The notes beneath the pieces are model-generated. The model searched no databases, had not been told where the DNA came from, and saw only the letters and a program-made list of their open reading frames with translations. From JAIQFL01 sp035295745 (GTDB lineage Bacteria > Acidobacteriota > Terriglobia > Bryobacterales > Bryobacteraceae): DNA of 64,000 nucleotides. Position 1 is the stretch's first letter. Every line of letters begins with the position of its first letter. The position numbers were made by a program, and so were the translations under genes. Positions 41,436-50,012 of this stretch are shown here, piece by piece. The stretch covers positions 122,186 through 186,185 of the forward strand of contig DATGIL010000042.1 of NCBI GenBank assembly GCA_035295745.1, given 5' to 3'.

Positions 41436-42833
41436 TTAGTGGCTCGGTTTTCTGATACCGAAGCGGTACACCAGGGCCCCCACGCCGACAGTAGCCAATG
41501 CCAGGATGGACCCCAGAGGCTGCTGAATCACGCCGTAAACCATCATGCAGGTGCCAACGAGAATATAGGACGCCGGAATCAGGGGATACGCAAAATCCAC
41601 CGCGCGGAGCCGCTGCCATCCGGGGCGGGTAAGGCGGAACTTGAACAGCGCCACAGCGGAAAGCACCGTGAACAGCGTGAGGCTCATGCCGATGTACGTG
41701 AGCAGATCGCGAAACTGCGAGAGCGTCATGAACATGGCGCACAATCCCTGGCTCAGAATGGCGACCACCGGAGTATGCCATCGCGGGTGAACGTTGGCCG
41801 CCGCGCTGAAGAAAGCGCGATTCTTTGCCATCGCATAGTAAACCCGCGGGCCCACCGTTACTTCCGCATTGACCGTGGAGACGATGCAGATAGCCATGAG
41901 CGCGGAAAAGATGCCGGCGATGCGGGACCCGAAGAGGTGCTCCGCGGAGACCGATCCGACCGCGATCACTGGCGGCGGTCCCTTCAAATCGCTCAGGCTG
42001 ACCGCGTAAATGAATACGATATTCAATGCCAAAAAGAGGGCGGCGACGATCGCGGTCCCGACCCCCAATGCCAGAGGCAACGTGCGTTCGGGCCTCCGCA
42101 CCTCTTCCGCTACGTAGGTGGCAGCGTTCCAGCCGCTGTACCCGACCATCACCCACAGGAGGCTGACCAGAAATTGCGTGGGCAGCGCAACCGATGAGGT
42201 CCGGACAGCGTGCTCTGAAAAGTGACTCCAATTGCCATGACCAACCGCGAGTCCGAGCAGCACGAAGCCTGCGATCACAATCAATTTTGTCGAGGTGAGT
42301 ACGTTCTGCACTTTCGCGGTGCGGCCGACGCCGAGGCAATTGAGGATCGTGAAAGCTAAAATCAGCGAGGATGCCAGCAGTTGCCCTGGTCCCAGCCGCA
42401 AGGCCAGCGCGCCTGACCCGATTACCGTGGCGTTGGCCTGTTTGAGGCTCGGAAAGAAGAAGCCCAGATAATCGGAGAAGGCCAGGGCCGCCGCCGCGAT
42501 GGGCGCGGAAAAGCCGGCGAAAAACGATACCCAACCCGTCATGAAGCCCCACTCGGGCCCAAACGCCTGCGTCAGGTAAACGTACTCTCCACCGGAGCTG
42601 GGGAAATTGATTCCCAACTCGGAGTAGCTCAACGCACCAGCGAATGCGACCAGTGCGCCGACGCCCCAGCAGGCCAAGATGAGGCCGGCGCTCCCCAGGT
42701 CACCCGCCATGAATCCAGTGGTGCCGAAAATTCCCATGCCCACCATGTTGGAAATCACCAAAGCGGTCGCGCTGAAGAAGCCGAGTTGACGAAGCAACCC
42801 CGGCTTGGAGCCTTGCATCATGATTTTGGGCAT
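41436..42833 (-). CDS. APC-superfamily amino acid permease
   Basis: Inner-membrane transporter of 465 residues with about 12 helices. Helix 1 has the unwound substrate motif MVGMGIFGTTGFMAG, helix 2-3 has GALSYSELGINFPSSGGEYVYL, and helix 6 has FSGWNAATYVAEEVRRPER-like YSGWNAATYVAEEV, all typical of the amino acid-polyamine-organocation superfamily (LAT/APA side). The substrate is probably an amino acid or amine. It lies 54 bp downstream of, and on the same strand as, a sigma-54-type regulator and may be co-transcribed or controlled by it. Confidence 0.92.
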   Translation of the reverse strand: MPKIMMQGSKPGLLRQLGFFSATALVISNMVGMGIFGTTGFMAGDLGSAGLILACWGVGALVAFAGALSYSELGINFPSSGGEYVYLTQAFGPEWGFMTGWVSFFAGFSAPIAAAALAFSDYLGFFFPSLKQANATVIGSGALALRLGPGQLLASSLILAFTILNCLGVGRTAKVQNVLTSTKLIVIAGFVLLGLAVGHGNWSHFSEHAVRTSSVALPTQFLVSLLWVMVGYSGWNAATYVAEEVRRPERTLPLALGVGTAIVAALFLALNIVFIYAVSLSDLKGPPPVIAVGSVSAEHLFGSRIAGIFSALMAICIVSTVNAEVTVGPRVYYAMAKNRAFFSAAANVHPRWHTPVVAILSQGLCAMFMTLSQFRDLLTYIGMSLTLFTVLSAVALFKFRLTRPGWQRLRAVDFAYPLIPASYILVGTCMMVYGVIQQPLGSILALATVGVGALVYRFGIRKPSH

Positions 42834-42887
42834 TCGAGACCTAGAGTTATTCTATGTCACGAACGGGTGTAGGGATTCTCTGGCGGG

Positions 42888-44417
42888 CTACGACAGTGAG
42901 TATCGTTTCATCTTGTTGATCAGGCCCTGGCGGCTCAATCCTAATTGCCTGGCTGCCTGTTGCTGATTGTTCCGGGTGCCCTGTAGCGCCTCGGCGATCA
43001 TTTTCTGTTCCAGTTCGGCGACCGCCTTCTTGAGAGACTGCGCCTTTATGAGCTTCGGCGGAGGAGGAGCGTCCAACCCGGGGGTCGGAATGCCTTCCCA
43101 CAAGTCTTCTTCCGTGATCGCTGCCTGCCGCGCGCAGGCGGCCAGGCGCATCACTTCATTGCGCAATTGGCGAATGTTTCCCGGCCACGGCGCGCCCGAC
43201 AAATTGCGCAGCACAGCCGCCGAGAACTCCATGGGAGTTCTACCCGTTTCGCGGCAATACTCCTTCAGAAAGTGATTCGCCAGCAACGGGATCTCTTCCC
43301 GAATCTCGCGCAGTGGAGGCATGTGGATGTGGATGACCTTGATGCGGTAATACAGGTCTTCGCGGAAATTGCCCTTGGCGATCTCGGCTTCCAGGTCCTT
43401 ATTGGTAGCAGCCAACAGCCGCACGTCCACCGGTAACGGCCCGCGCCCACCCACCCGCTCCACCACCCGCTCCTGCAAGACGCGAAGAATCTTGGCCTGA
43501 GCGATCAGACTCAGGTCGCCGATCTCGTCCAGGAAAAGCGTTCCGCCATCCGCCTTCTGAAATTGCCCGACGCGCGCCTGTACGCCCGTGGCCACGCCTT
43601 TTTCGATTCCGAACAGTTCGCTCTCGAGCAAGGTCTCAGGCAGAGCGGCGCAGTTCAACGCGACGAAGGGCCGGCGGGCTCGCGGGCTGGTGTAGTGGAT
43701 CGCCTTGGCCACCATCTCCTTGCCCGTGCCGCTCTCGCCAGTGATCAACACGCTCACCAGGCTGTCGCGAATCCGCTCCACCAGCCGGACCACCTGTTGA
43801 ATCTTCTGCCCCGTGCCGATGATGCCGTGCGTGGAATACTTGATCTCCACCTCTCGCCAGAGGTGCGCGTTCTGCTGCACCAGTTCGTCCTGGCTGCGGC
43901 GCAACTCGCCCACCAGTTGGGCGGTCTCGATGGCGATGGCGGCGTGCGAGGCCAAAGCGACCAACGACTCCTCATCGCGCGCGGTAAACGCTCCGAACCG
44001 TTTATTTAATGCTTCGAACGTGCCGATGGTGTCTCCCATTTGGTTCCTCACCGCCACAGCCAATACGTTACGCGTGCGGTAGCCGGTCTGTCCATCGATC
44101 GCGTCGTAGAACCGCCGGTCCTTGTATGCGTCTCGTACATTGATTGTGTTGCCAGTGAGCGCAACGTTTCCTGCAATTCCCTGATTCACATCGAATCTGA
44201 GAATTTCTTCACTTCCGAGGGCGACTTTGGACCACAGCTCCGTCCGGACTTCGTTCAGGAGGAAGATACTGGCGCGATCGCAGTCCAGCAGGCTGGTCGC
44301 TTCGCGCGCGATCAAGTCGAGCAGCGCACCCAAATCCCGTTCGGAATTCATCTTTTGACAAATTGTCAGGATGGCTGCAAGTTTTTCATGCAAATCTGAC
44401 TGCGGGAGGGGACCCAT
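42888..44417 (-). CDS. GAF/AAA+/Fis regulator (NtrC-like) with altered GAFTGA loop
   Basis: Enhancer-binding-type regulator of 509 residues: GAF domain (about 25-175), helical linker, AAA+ domain (about 195-430) with Walker A GESGTGKE and Walker B GGTLFLDEIGD, and a C-terminal Fis-type helix-turn-helix (NNQQQAARQLGLSRQGLINK). The loop that contacts sigma-54 normally reads GAFTGA; here it is GVATGV in FGIEKGVATGVQAR, without the Phe. It may use another way to engage sigma-54 or do something else. GAF domains sense small ligands. Possible control of the downstream permease is inference. Confidence 0.92.
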   Translation of the reverse strand: MGPLPQSDLHEKLAAILTICQKMNSERDLGALLDLIAREATSLLDCDRASIFLLNEVRTELWSKVALGSEEILRFDVNQGIAGNVALTGNTINVRDAYKDRRFYDAIDGQTGYRTRNVLAVAVRNQMGDTIGTFEALNKRFGAFTARDEESLVALASHAAIAIETAQLVGELRRSQDELVQQNAHLWREVEIKYSTHGIIGTGQKIQQVVRLVERIRDSLVSVLITGESGTGKEMVAKAIHYTSPRARRPFVALNCAALPETLLESELFGIEKGVATGVQARVGQFQKADGGTLFLDEIGDLSLIAQAKILRVLQERVVERVGGRGPLPVDVRLLAATNKDLEAEIAKGNFREDLYYRIKVIHIHMPPLREIREEIPLLANHFLKEYCRETGRTPMEFSAAVLRNLSGAPWPGNIRQLRNEVMRLAACARQAAITEEDLWEGIPTPGLDAPPPPKLIKAQSLKKAVAELEQKMIAEALQGTRNNQQQAARQLGLSRQGLINKMKRYSLS

Positions 44418-44450
44418 TGCGTCCCCAGTCTATCGTATTGGCGTGTAGCT

Positions 44451-44507
44451 GTCCACAAAGTTGACAACTTCCACACGGGATTTACGGACGTACACCAAGT
44501 TGACACA
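44451..44507. promoter_or_regulatory. Candidate operator with two CAAGTTGACA-like sites
   Basis: Two similar sites, GTCCACAAAGTTGACAAC (from 44451) and GTACACCAAGTTGACACA (from 44490), are spaced 39 bp apart just upstream of the GAF/Fis regulator gene. The first contains the odd palindrome AAGTTGACAACTT (44458-44470). They could be binding sites for autoregulation. Confidence 0.35.
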
Positions 44508-44772
44508 GCAAACCGATTCAGCCCGCCCGGAAAATAAGGATTTGCGGCCTTCCAGGATTTGGCACGGCAAATGCTTTATCAGACGGCGTGAGGTAAACAG
44601 CTTCCCCCTTCTCAGGAGGCTGGACAGAACGGGTGCTCGGAGGACATCCGCTCTTACTTGTCGAAGGGGGGCGTACCCTCACCGGTTCGCACGCCATAAT
44701 ATCCGCATCCGGAGGATCGCATGGGCCTACTGCATCCTTCGATTACCACGGCCCGCCAGGACTTCCCACGAG

Positions 44773-44802
44773 CTGCGCTTCCGCGGAATCACGGAAGCGC
44801 AG
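44773..44802. other. Eleven-base-pair hairpin upstream of the ADOP gene
   Basis: CTGCGCTTCCG (44773-44783) and CGGAAGCGCAG (44792-44802) form a perfect stem with an 8-base loop, about 60 bp before the ADOP start. No T-tract follows. It could be a leader structure or a binding site. The rest of the 446-bp gap between 44418 and 44863 shows no gene. Confidence 0.5.
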
Positions 44803-44863
44803 TCCACGTCTCTTCAGAATTTCGTCCCACCGCCATTTGAAATTGCTTTGCTACACTCCTCCA

Positions 44864-47266
44864 ATGGACTTCACCTACGCGCTACGTTCCCTGCGCAAGA
44901 ACGGGGGCTTTACCTTTCTCGCCGTTCTCGTAATGGGGTTGGGAATCGGCGCTAACACGGCCATGTTCAGCGTCGTTAATACGGTGCTGCTGAAGCCGCT
45001 TCGTTTCCGCGACCCCGACCGCATCGTCACCCTCTCCTCCCAGTGGAAGAACAGCACGTCGCATGGCCAGGTCTCGGCCCCCGACTTCCACGACTGGCAC
45101 GATCAGAGCACCTCCTTCCGCGCCATGGCGCTTTACGACAGCGATCCCGAAACCGCGATCGAAAGCCGTGCGGGAGCCGAGTATGCCAGCGCCGCCGAGG
45201 TGAGCCAGGACTTCTTCCGTGTATTCGAGGTGGAGCCTACTATCGGCCGCTTCTTCAGCGCCGACGAGAGCCGGCCGGGAAGCGCCGGTGCCGTGCTGAT
45301 CAGCTACAACTACTGGCGGAACCACTTCGGTGCCGATCCCCAAGTGCTCGGCCAGAACGTGCGTATGCAGGGCAAGAGCTTCCCGATCGTGGGAGTGTTG
45401 CCGCCGCTGTTTCAGTTTCCGGACAAGACCGACATCTGGATCCCCGCCAACACCGTTTTCCCGGAAACCAGCTCACGATCGGCGCATAACTACCTGGTAG
45501 TGGGAAAGCTCAAGCCCGGGGTCAGCATCGAACGGGCGCAATCGGAGATGACGGGCATCGGAGCGCGTCTGGAACAGCAGTATCCGGGTGCCAATCGGAA
45601 CAAGGGCGTCGCGGTCACGCGCATGCGAGACGAGATGGTGGGCGATGTCCGCACGACACTGTACCTGCTGCTGGGAGCGGTCGGTCTGGTCCTGTTGATC
45701 GCCTGCGCAAACATGGCGAACCTGCTGCTCGCCAAGGCCACGTCGCGGACGCGAGAGATCGCCATCCGCTCGGCGGTCGGCGCCAGCCGCTGGCGCATTG
45801 TCAAACAGTTGATTACCGAGAGCGTGGTGCTCGCGCTGCTGTCAGGCATCGCCGGACTGCTGCTGGCGATCTGGGGTTCGAAGGTCCTGGTCGCGATTGC
45901 GCCGAAAGATGTTCCGCGCCTGGGCGATACCACGATCGACGCCTGGGTGCTGGCATTTACGTTTGGCGTTTCGATCGTCGCCTGTCTGCTCTTCGGTGTC
46001 GCGCCGGCGATTCACGCTTCGCGCGTGAATCTGAACGATGCGTTGAAGCAGGGCGCCGCTCGCGCTACGGTGGGAGGAGGCGCAGGCCGGCTTCGCGCCG
46101 CGCTGGTGGTGGCGGAGATTGCGCTCTCGGTGGTGCTGCTCACGGGCGCGGGCTTGCTCATGCGCAGTTTCCTGGCGATGCTGAATGTGACGCTGGGCTT
46201 TCGCACGGAGAATGTGCTGGTGATGGGCGCGACCGTGCCCGCGACAGACTTGGAGAGCAGCCGCAGGGCATCGCGATTCTATCGCGATCTGCTGGCGGCC
46301 ATCAACACCACTCCCGGCGTGACGGCGGCGGGCGCCTCCCGCACACCTCCCGGACACGTGGGCTCCTGGGGCGGATATTGGATCGACCATCTGCCTGCCC
46401 GCGAGGCGATGGGTGTGAGCGGACCGCAGGCCGTCTTCTCGGTGATAGCTCCCGGCACGTTCAATACTCTCGGCATTTCCCTCAAGCGGGGCCGCGATTT
46501 CAACGATGGCGACGTGTATGATGCGCCCTTCACCGCAGTGATCAACGAGTCCCTCGCACGCGCCTCATTTGCAGGGCAGGACCCGGTCGGCCACGTGATC
46601 TACTGCGGGTTGGATTCGATGAATGGGATGAAGATCGTGGGCGTGGTCGCCGACATCCGGCAGTATGGGCCGGCGCGTCCTCCACAGCCGGAGATCTACA
46701 TGCCCTACCAGCAGCATCCGCGGCCCGCAGCTTCCATGAGCGTGTTGGTGCGAACCGCCGCCAATCCAGCAGCACTCTTCGAGGCAATCCGGCGGCAGTC
46801 CCGCTCGACTTCGGCAGACGTCCCCGTGAAGTTCACGACCCTGGAGACGCTGCTGGCCGACAACGTGGCCGCTCCCCGTTTCCGGACCCTGCTGCTCGGC
46901 ATCTTCGCCGGTCTTGCGGTGGCGTTGGCGATGGCTGGCGTTTATGGCGTGATGGCCTACGTGGTAGGACAGCGCGCTAACGAGATCGGATTGCGGATGG
47001 CGTTGGGCGCGAGTCCCGGAAAGGTAATGCGCCTCGTGCTGGGGCAAGGCCTTGCCTTGGCCGGCATCGGTCTGGTAATCGGACTGGCGGGCGCGGTGGC
47101 CGCCACTCGCCTGCTCACGAAAATGCTGTATGAGGTGAAGCCGGGAGATCCGCTCACCTATGCGGGAGTGGTCGTATTACTCGCTCTGGTGACGCTGGTG
47201 GCGAGTTATCTGCCCGCTCGTCGTGCCACAAAGGTCGATCCGTTAGCGGCACTGCGTCAGGAGTAG
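44864..47266 (+). CDS. ADOP-type ABC transporter permease (FtsX/MacB-like)
   Basis: Membrane protein of 800 residues with the two-fold MacB_PCD plus FtsX layout of acidobacterial duplicated orphan permeases. First half: DFTYALRSLRKNGGFTFLAVLVMGLGIGANTAMFSVVN, a periplasmic core domain, then FtsX helices (LLIACANMANLLLAKATSRTREIAIRSAVGASRW). Second half repeats the pattern and ends YLPARRATKVDPLAALRQE. No ATPase gene is adjacent. Role probably in lipoprotein, peptide or drug export, or signalling. The ATG at 44864 is chosen since upstream frame is unlike protein. PadR, the usual partner regulator, is not next to it. Confidence 0.93.
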   Translation: MDFTYALRSLRKNGGFTFLAVLVMGLGIGANTAMFSVVNTVLLKPLRFRDPDRIVTLSSQWKNSTSHGQVSAPDFHDWHDQSTSFRAMALYDSDPETAIESRAGAEYASAAEVSQDFFRVFEVEPTIGRFFSADESRPGSAGAVLISYNYWRNHFGADPQVLGQNVRMQGKSFPIVGVLPPLFQFPDKTDIWIPANTVFPETSSRSAHNYLVVGKLKPGVSIERAQSEMTGIGARLEQQYPGANRNKGVAVTRMRDEMVGDVRTTLYLLLGAVGLVLLIACANMANLLLAKATSRTREIAIRSAVGASRWRIVKQLITESVVLALLSGIAGLLLAIWGSKVLVAIAPKDVPRLGDTTIDAWVLAFTFGVSIVACLLFGVAPAIHASRVNLNDALKQGAARATVGGGAGRLRAALVVAEIALSVVLLTGAGLLMRSFLAMLNVTLGFRTENVLVMGATVPATDLESSRRASRFYRDLLAAINTTPGVTAAGASRTPPGHVGSWGGYWIDHLPAREAMGVSGPQAVFSVIAPGTFNTLGISLKRGRDFNDGDVYDAPFTAVINESLARASFAGQDPVGHVIYCGLDSMNGMKIVGVVADIRQYGPARPPQPEIYMPYQQHPRPAASMSVLVRTAANPAALFEAIRRQSRSTSADVPVKFTTLETLLADNVAAPRFRTLLLGIFAGLAVALAMAGVYGVMAYVVGQRANEIGLRMALGASPGKVMRLVLGQGLALAGIGLVIGLAGAVAATRLLTKMLYEVKPGDPLTYAGVVVLLALVTLVASYLPARRATKVDPLAALRQE

Positions 47267-47335
47267 CGACCTGAAACACGCCCAAGGAGACCGTGAAATG
47301 TCGGGGCGTCTTCGATATCCTGACCATTGACAGAT

Positions 47336-49960
47336 ATGACAGGCGACCCTGAACAGATAGAGACCATAGTCGAACCGATCTCTGCCGTCGGTCACCGGCC
47401 TCCGCCTGACTCGAACGAGCGGTTTCCTCCCGGTGCCCTTTTGGCCAGCCGGTATCGAATCATCTCCCGCCTGGGCAAAGGTGGGATGGGAGAGGTTTTT
47501 CGGGCCGACGATCTCATCCTACGACAGCCGGTGGCGTTGAAATTTCTTCCGGAATCGGCCAAGAACAATGTGAACCTGCTGACCCGTTTTTACGATGAGG
47601 TTCGCATCGCCCGCCAGATTTCCCACAAGAATGTCTGTCGCGTATATGACATCGGCGAAGTCGATGGCCAACCGTATATTTCGATGGAATATATCGATGG
47701 CGAAGATCTGGGCAGCCTGCTTCGCCGCATCGGGCGTCTTCCCGCCGACAAAGCCACCGAGTTCGCGCGCAAATTATGTGCCGGCGTTGCCGCCGCTCAC
47801 GGCCAGGGCGTCTTGCACCGGGATCTAAAACCGGCCAACATCATGATCGACTCACGTGGCGAACTGCGCGTGGCCGATTTTGGACTGGCGGCCATCGCGG
47901 AACAGTTGAAGGGTGACGAGATTCGCGCCGGCACTCCCGCATACATGGCGCCCGAGCAACTCACCGGAGCGGAAGTCTCGGCCCAAAGCGATCTCTACGC
48001 TGTGGGATTGATTCTCTATGAGATGTTCACGGGCAAGATGCCGTTCGAGGCGGACACCATCGCGGAAATGACCCGTCTCCGGCAGGAGAACCGGGTCACT
48101 TCCCCAATGACGTTGACCAAGGACCTGGACAAAGCCGTCGAAACCGCGATCCTCCGGTGCCTCGATAGCGATCCGAAGATGCGGCCGGCATCTGCCATGG
48201 CGCTGTCGGCGATGCTACCCGGTGGCGATCCGCTGGCAGCGGCTCTCGCCGAGGGAGTCACTCCGTCTCCAGAGGTTGTGGCGGAAGCAGGATCGCACGA
48301 CGCGCTTTCGCCAAGAATTGCGATTCCGGCCCTTGCGGGAATCATTCTCGGCTTGATCGGCTACTGTGTCGCGATTCCCCGTTTGCAGTTGATCAGTCTT
48401 GTTCCCTTGGAGAATCCTCCGGAAGTCCTGACCGCGAAAGCGCGCGACGTGCTCAGGAATCTGGGCTATGCCGATCGCCCCGTGGACTGGACCGCGGACT
48501 TTTTCGATGACGAGGGAATTTTAAATTTCGAGCGGTCGAAGGGACACAACATGGAGGAGTGGGGGCGTCTTTTTTCCCAATCTCCCTCCGCGGTGGGCTA
48601 TTGGTATCGTCAGGCGTCTGTCCCCCTGACCGCCCAAAACACGTCGTCCAATGGGAAAACCAGTATTGCGGACCCTCCTGTCGACCGCCCCGGCATGCTT
48701 ACGGTAGTCATGGACATTGACGGCAGTCTCCGGCGGTTTGCCGCCGTCCCGCCGGAGTATGAAGCGCCCGTCGAACTGAAGCCTCCGGATTGGGCGCGGC
48801 TATTCGCGGCCGCCAGGCTGGACCCGGCGAAGTTTACTCCCGTCGCGCCGGAATGGTCGTCTTCCGTTATGGCCGACACGCGAGCCGCGTGGAGCGGCGT
48901 CTATCAGGACCGGGGCGATCTACCTGTTCGAATCGAAGCCGCATCGTTTCACAACCGGCCCGTTTATTTTCAGGTCCTATGGCCCTGGACGCCCGCAGTC
49001 AGACTGGCGCGCACGGCTCCCAACAGTTCCCGCACCCTTCGTAGCGTCATCGATTATGTGATCGGAGCCATCGTCTTCATCGCCGCATTGTGGATTGCCC
49101 ATTACAACTGGAAGGCGGGCCGCGTCGACCTTCGCGGCGCCGCGCGGGTTGGGACCTTCTGCGGTGCGATGAACCTGATCGCCTGGATATTCCACGCTCA
49201 CCATGTAGCGTCCGATGCGGAACAGACCCTGATCGGCAACGCTCTTGCCGGTGCCGCTTACGTTTGTCTGGAATACTGGCTGATTTATCTGGCCCTGGAA
49301 CCTTGGGTCCGCCGCTACTGGCCACATACGATGATCACGTGGTCGCGGGTGGTGGCTGGTAAATGGACCGATCCTATCGTGGGCAGAGATCTGCTGTTCG
49401 GCACGTTGTTCGGAATCGTCTACCTGCTTACCATCGCGCTGTACGAATATGCCAATCTGCGCAACGGGACACCGTTTCTTGGATTTGGACTGGAGAACTT
49501 AAACGGCTTCCGCGCGTTCGCCGACTTCATCGCCGGGCACCTTTTTAGCGAGGTTGGCGGCTCGTTAACATTCCTGCTAACGCTCTTCCTCGTCCGCGCT
49601 GTTTTAAAAAAGCAATGGATCGTAGGAACGGTATGGGTGGTCGGATGGGTGGCCATGCGCTTCTTGCGAGCCAATTTGTTTGACTCTCCCGTGCGGGCGG
49701 TTACTACGGGAGTCTTCTGGACGCTGCTTTTCTCACTATTGGTTCTCATCATGCTCCGATTCGGGTTCTTCGCCCTGGTTGTCGCGGTCTTCGTCCTCGA
49801 TTCTTTGACCGCGTGCTTCCTGACTACAGACTTTTCGGCGTGGTACGGCCAGAGTTCCTTCGCCATCGTGATCGTTGTTGTTGCCATGGCGCTCCGGGGA
49901 TTTCGCCTGTCCCTTGGTTCACGGCCTCTGTTCAGCCCTGCGACGATAAATGGGACTTAA
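47336..49960 (+). CDS. Ser/Thr protein kinase with extracytoplasmic sensor and multi-helix membrane domain
   Basis: Kinase of 874 residues. Kinase domain about 37-300 with GKGGMGEVFRA, Lys69, HRDLKPAN (Asp163) and DFG at Asp181. A transmembrane helix (about 330-350, IPALAGIILGLIGYCVAI) leads to an extracytoplasmic domain of about 200 residues (includes PVDWTADFFDDEG and EWGRLF), then six or more membrane helices (about 570-860) and a short tail. The layout suggests a receptor kinase sensing a periplasmic or membrane signal. ATG at 47336 is chosen; a TTG three codons earlier is possible. It follows the ADOP gene by 69 bp. Confidence 0.9.
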   Translation: MTGDPEQIETIVEPISAVGHRPPPDSNERFPPGALLASRYRIISRLGKGGMGEVFRADDLILRQPVALKFLPESAKNNVNLLTRFYDEVRIARQISHKNVCRVYDIGEVDGQPYISMEYIDGEDLGSLLRRIGRLPADKATEFARKLCAGVAAAHGQGVLHRDLKPANIMIDSRGELRVADFGLAAIAEQLKGDEIRAGTPAYMAPEQLTGAEVSAQSDLYAVGLILYEMFTGKMPFEADTIAEMTRLRQENRVTSPMTLTKDLDKAVETAILRCLDSDPKMRPASAMALSAMLPGGDPLAAALAEGVTPSPEVVAEAGSHDALSPRIAIPALAGIILGLIGYCVAIPRLQLISLVPLENPPEVLTAKARDVLRNLGYADRPVDWTADFFDDEGILNFERSKGHNMEEWGRLFSQSPSAVGYWYRQASVPLTAQNTSSNGKTSIADPPVDRPGMLTVVMDIDGSLRRFAAVPPEYEAPVELKPPDWARLFAAARLDPAKFTPVAPEWSSSVMADTRAAWSGVYQDRGDLPVRIEAASFHNRPVYFQVLWPWTPAVRLARTAPNSSRTLRSVIDYVIGAIVFIAALWIAHYNWKAGRVDLRGAARVGTFCGAMNLIAWIFHAHHVASDAEQTLIGNALAGAAYVCLEYWLIYLALEPWVRRYWPHTMITWSRVVAGKWTDPIVGRDLLFGTLFGIVYLLTIALYEYANLRNGTPFLGFGLENLNGFRAFADFIAGHLFSEVGGSLTFLLTLFLVRAVLKKQWIVGTVWVVGWVAMRFLRANLFDSPVRAVTTGVFWTLLFSLLVLIMLRFGFFALVVAVFVLDSLTACFLTTDFSAWYGQSSFAIVIVVVAMALRGFRLSLGSRPLFSPATINGT

Positions 49961-50012
49961 AGGACAACTTGACGCCATGAGGCGTTCCCGCCTCGAGCCC
50001 GACCCTGCCTTT

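Noticed and set aside
44633..44863. N-terminal extension of the ADOP permease from 44633
   Set aside because: The extra 77 codons are unlike the family, which begins at MDFTYALRSL.
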